A program made the translations under genes and the position numbers. DNA of 39,583 nt from a virus, in IMG/VR virus record IMGVR_UViG_3300035459_000066, positions 1-39,583 of that record; one strand, written 5' to 3'. Numbering within the stretch: position 1 is the stretch's first letter; each line of letters opens with the position of its first letter. The notes below the pieces were generated by a model. The model was not told the origin of the DNA, did no database searches, and saw only the letters and a program-made list of their open reading frames with translations. Positions 37,344 to 39,583 of the stretch are shown in pieces.

Positions 37344-38912
37344 TTATATTTTAAATCTCATTTGTTGTTGTGATTTCTTTATTCTGTTATTGCTCATATC
37401 TATATACGCAGGATTAATATCACTGCCTATATAGTTCCTGCCATATTTCAAAGCCACAACTCCGGTTGTTCCCGCCCCATTGAAAGGATCGAGTATTACC
37501 CCCCCCTGTGGGCATCCAGCTAATACGCATGGTTTAATCAAATCCTCGGGAAATACAGCAAAATGCGCTTCCTTGAATGGTTTTGTGGCCACCCACCAGA
37601 CATCTCTTTTATTACGCATCATATTAGTTTCAATATCTTGACCGTGGTGCTGTTGATTATCTATTTGTTCTTTTATTTTAAATCCTCTCGTTAACCATCT
37701 GTTCCCCATTGGTTTATCACCTGTTTTTTGTGGACTACTTCTTAATTTTCTTAGTTCAGAATCATCCGTTCCATTCCAACTATTTTTTATTCTCTTGATA
37801 GCCGATAGTGTGGCGGGTTCTAATATTGCTTGATAATCATAATAATAATTTGCTGATTTCGTCAATAAAAATATGTATTCATGGTTTCGGGTAGGTCTAT
37901 CTTTCATCGATTCGGGCATGCAATTTCTTTTTGCCCAAATAATATCGGATCGTAAATACCATCCATCCTCAATCTTTTGTTTTGGTTCCTCTATCCAATT
38001 AGGTAAATCAAATTTTTCTCGCTGATTACATTTCTTTATTGATTCAAATAGAAATGCCTTTTTATCTTGAATATCCTTTGGAACTTTACCATCCATCCTT
38101 TGCTTATTCTTATGAATTACATCAAGTGTAAAAGCAAGACACGCCTGTTTGCGCTTTGCTATTAGATATGGATATATTGCCCTGATAACATTAATAGCAT
38201 CATTACCATCCAATCTCCACCCATAACTATCTCTGCGAGATACAATTCCCCTACCGTCAGTTGAACCCGCACTCTGTTTTAATTTAACATTTCCCTTTCC
38301 GGTAATTCTCACGCATTTTTCAAGTAATATAATGTCATTATTAGTTACTACCGTATAGGCAACAAATCCATCTTGATATATCTGTTTTTTCTCTTTCCTG
38401 TAAGAATCAAATCTGCGTATTCCGATGCAACCTTCTCCATCAAACATTGCTGCCAACCATGCTTTATCAACATCATTTTTTATACAGTCATGCAATATAT
38501 AAGGTTGTTGTAATGCGAAGGCGACACGCCAGGGGATTCCGATAAGGTCTTTATCTTTTAATCCATTTGCGTCTCTATCAAATACACCTTCTCTCGGTGT
38601 TCCAAACCCTGCCCTTCCTCCATTACTCGCCCTCGAACAATTGCTGGCGTAACTATCTCCCAAATTCAACCAAACCGTTCCATCATCTTTCAATACCCGC
38701 TTGATTTCTCGGAATAATTCAACTAAATGCTGGACATATAAATCAGGGGTTGGCTCTAATCCAAACTGACCGTCAACTTTATAGTCGCGCAATCCCCAAT
38801 ATGGCGGAGATGTGATCACGCAATGAATGGATTGATTCGGTAATGTTTTTGCAATTTCAATGCAGTCACCGGTATATAAGGTACAGCCATCACCAATAAT
38901 GGGATCATTCAT
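37344..38912 (-). CDS. DNA methyltransferase with internal LAGLIDADG-type insertion, 522 aa
   Basis: The methyltransferase is beta-class: catalytic TSPPYWGLRDY (Ser-Pro-Pro-Tyr at 35-38) first and SAM site DPFNGAGTTGVVAL (475-488) last. SPPY is common in N4-cytosine enzymes, though adenine enzymes also have it. Normally GIPWRVAFALQ runs straight to GWYLRSDIIWAKRN. Here about 180 residues (136-315) intervene, with AWLAAMFDGEGCIGIRR (151-167) as a LAGLIDADG motif and INVIRAIYPYLIAKRKQACL as its partner half. The frame stays open and motifs on both sides are intact. There is no intein splice pattern, so the insert is probably translated as part of the enzyme. Specificity unknown. Confidence 0.9.
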   Translation of the reverse strand: MNDPIIGDGCTLYTGDCIEIAKTLPNQSIHCVITSPPYWGLRDYKVDGQFGLEPTPDLYVQHLVELFREIKRVLKDDGTVWLNLGDSYASNCSRASNGGRAGFGTPREGVFDRDANGLKDKDLIGIPWRVAFALQQPYILHDCIKNDVDKAWLAAMFDGEGCIGIRRFDSYRKEKKQIYQDGFVAYTVVTNNDIILLEKCVRITGKGNVKLKQSAGSTDGRGIVSRRDSYGWRLDGNDAINVIRAIYPYLIAKRKQACLAFTLDVIHKNKQRMDGKVPKDIQDKKAFLFESIKKCNQREKFDLPNWIEEPKQKIEDGWYLRSDIIWAKRNCMPESMKDRPTRNHEYIFLLTKSANYYYDYQAILEPATLSAIKRIKNSWNGTDDSELRKLRSSPQKTGDKPMGNRWLTRGFKIKEQIDNQQHHGQDIETNMMRNKRDVWWVATKPFKEAHFAVFPEDLIKPCVLAGCPQGGVILDPFNGAGTTGVVALKYGRNYIGSDINPAYIDMSNNRIKKSQQQMRFKI

Positions 38913-39130
38913 TTAGTTATCGGCGCTCCACAAGCGCCACAATTACCGCGAACATCAAACTTGCCTCGAGAGCCACAATATTTACATGGGGTATTTTGAG
39001 CCAATCCTAATAAATTGGCAACTGTAATACTTTTGGCTTTATTGGAATTATCAGCATCAGCAATAATAACCAGATCGCCCAAAGACGGAATATATTTATT
39101 TTCCAAGTCTGATATTTTTGTCAATCTCAT
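38909..39130 (-). CDS. Fiber-adaptor-like plus zinc-ribbon protein, 73 aa
   Basis: Residues 1-45 (LGDLVIIADADNSNKAKSIT, VANLLGL) resemble the short adaptor motif at the start of the tail fiber at 20123 (GDFILIHDISEP, KAITYADLVKL). Residues 49-70 hold CKYCGSRGKFDVRGNCGACG, a four-Cys zinc ribbon. The combination is unusual. It overlaps the methyltransferase start by ATGA. It could be a small virion-linked or regulatory zinc protein. Confidence 0.72.
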   Translation of the reverse strand: MRLTKISDLENKYIPSLGDLVIIADADNSNKAKSITVANLLGLAQNTPCKYCGSRGKFDVRGNCGACGAPITK

Positions 39131-39196
39131 TGTTTTTTATCTTCCGTCATTCTTATACGTCTTTTCTTGCGATTAATATAATTGAATTATTCTTGC

Positions 39197-39361
39197 TCAC
39201 CATTTCTTATTTTTATCTCTGCGTAATTCTGCACGGCGCCGGCGTCTGCTTCTACGATTCATTCGCGTTGAGACTTTTACATAATTTATAAATGGCGATG
39301 CCGGATTTGATCCATCAATCACTTTAGTGCCGTCACTATTATATTTATTTGGCTTACTCAT
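39197..39361 (-). CDS. Small arginine-rich protein, 54 aa
   Basis: ATG 39361 has AGGGTG about five bases upstream. After 30 polar residues comes a strongly basic segment (STRMNRRSRRRRRAELRRDK), then a short end KNKKW. It looks like a nucleic-acid-binding microprotein. The basic end recalls the tail of the 75-residue protein at 31969. Too short for default ORF filters, but the composition and ribosome site support it. Function unknown. Confidence 0.65.
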   Translation of the reverse strand: MSKPNKYNSDGTKVIDGSNPASPFINYVKVSTRMNRRSRRRRRAELRRDKNKKW

Positions 39362-39396
39362 AATCACCCTATCAAATCAGTCCACCTGGCGGACTA

Positions 39397-39583
39397 TTAT
39401 TTTTTGATCAAATAATTATTGAACTTATCTGCTAATTGGGTAATCGGATCAACTTCCAAAATGATATTGCCAATAGCCCCATTGTGTATAGCGATTTTTA
39501 CCGCTAATTTCAAGCATTCAAGTTTTAGATTAATTGCTGAAGATATTGGAGTATTTGTTCCAACTCCACCGCTATTTGTTGAC
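39397..39583 (-). CDS. C-terminal part of the hypothetical protein crossing the contig join
   Basis: This is the last part (about 62 codons including repeat-shared sequence) of the 215-residue protein that begins at 584. It stops at TAA 39399-39397. Bases 39461-39583 duplicate 1-123, so the gene is present once on the circular molecule. The end is a helical segment DPITQLADKFNNYLIKK. See the entry at 1-584. Confidence 0.8.
   Translation of the reverse strand, partial: STNSGGVGTNTPISSAINLKLECLKLAVKIAIHNGAIGNIILEVDPITQLADKFNNYLIKK
39461..39583. repeat. Terminal direct repeat, right copy
   Basis: Exact copy of bases 1-123. It should be counted once when the genome is drawn as a circle. The repeat lies inside a gene with no stem-loop, cohesive-end pattern or other terminase-site feature visible. 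Confidence 0.9.

Noticed and set aside
37970-38507. Intein in the methyltransferase
   Set aside because: No N-terminal Cys/Ser block A or C-terminal His-Asn-Cys/Ser/Thr is seen at the insert ends, and the insert is too small for Hint plus endonuclease.

Overview
The window is the complete genome of a tailed bacteriophage (siphovirus-like) of about 39,460 bp, recovered as a circular or circularly permuted molecule. The first 123 bases (1-123) recur exactly at the end (39461-39583), and one gene reads straight through the join. Every gene I can support lies on the minus strand, so transcription runs one way round the circle. The DNA is AT-rich, most start codons have a Shine-Dalgarno site, and genes are packed with ATGA or TAATG overlaps. 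The head and tail gene order (portal, minor capsid, GP20-type scaffold, HK97-type capsid, connectors, tail tube, Gp15-type chaperone, tape measure) is that of siphoviruses of Gram-positive-type hosts, and the GH25 plus SH3 lysin agrees. The host cannot be named from the sequence. I see no integrase and no clear lysogeny cassette, so the phage looks virulent.

Layout in the direction of transcription (descending coordinates). (1) Early/middle block from 15.8 kb to 1.6 kb: promoter P2, zinc-ribbon protein, a 24-unit pentapeptide-repeat protein, an XRE regulator, a Gp3/recombination-directionality-like protein, promoter P3, SbcD and SbcC, small zinc and helix-turn-helix proteins, a beta-class DNA methyltransferase, a replisome-organiser-like protein, a DUF5131 (Gp37/Gp68) iron-sulfur-type protein and a VRR-NUC nuclease. 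Tiny one-helix membrane proteins of 33-39 residues sit between these genes. (2) Promoter P1 near 1.6 kb leads into a membrane-anchored HExxH metalloprotease-like protein and unknown genes, across the contig join, then a DNA methyltransferase carrying an internal LAGLIDADG-type insertion. (3) Late block from 37 kb to 16.3 kb: a terminase that appears to fuse the small and large subunits, portal, minor capsid protein, a tRNA-Met(CAT)-like gene with a terminator, scaffold, major capsid protein, a beta-helix protein, connectors, tail terminator, a GT-A glycosyltransferase, tail tube, chaperones, tape measure, baseplate, fibers, GH25 lysin and holin-like proteins.

The late block ends in a 520-bp hairpin-rich, gene-free region (15757-16275). 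It holds at least three minus-strand terminators, a candidate structured RNA and early promoter P2, and is the natural boundary of the transcription map. P1 and P2 share a 19-base block around a perfect TTGACA box with 17-bp spacing to TAATAT. P1, P2 and the weaker P3 share an ATAGGGCAAA leader, which suggests a common regulon.

No DNA polymerase, helicase or primase is recognisable. Replication probably uses the host replisome, recruited by the organiser-like protein, with SbcCD and VRR-NUC handling DNA ends or branches. The most unusual items are the LAGLIDADG insertion inside the methyltransferase, the terminase fusion, the tRNA-terminator-structured-leader segment inside the head operon, the micro-membrane proteins, the binary pentapeptide repeat array, and the glycosyltransferase embedded among the tail genes.
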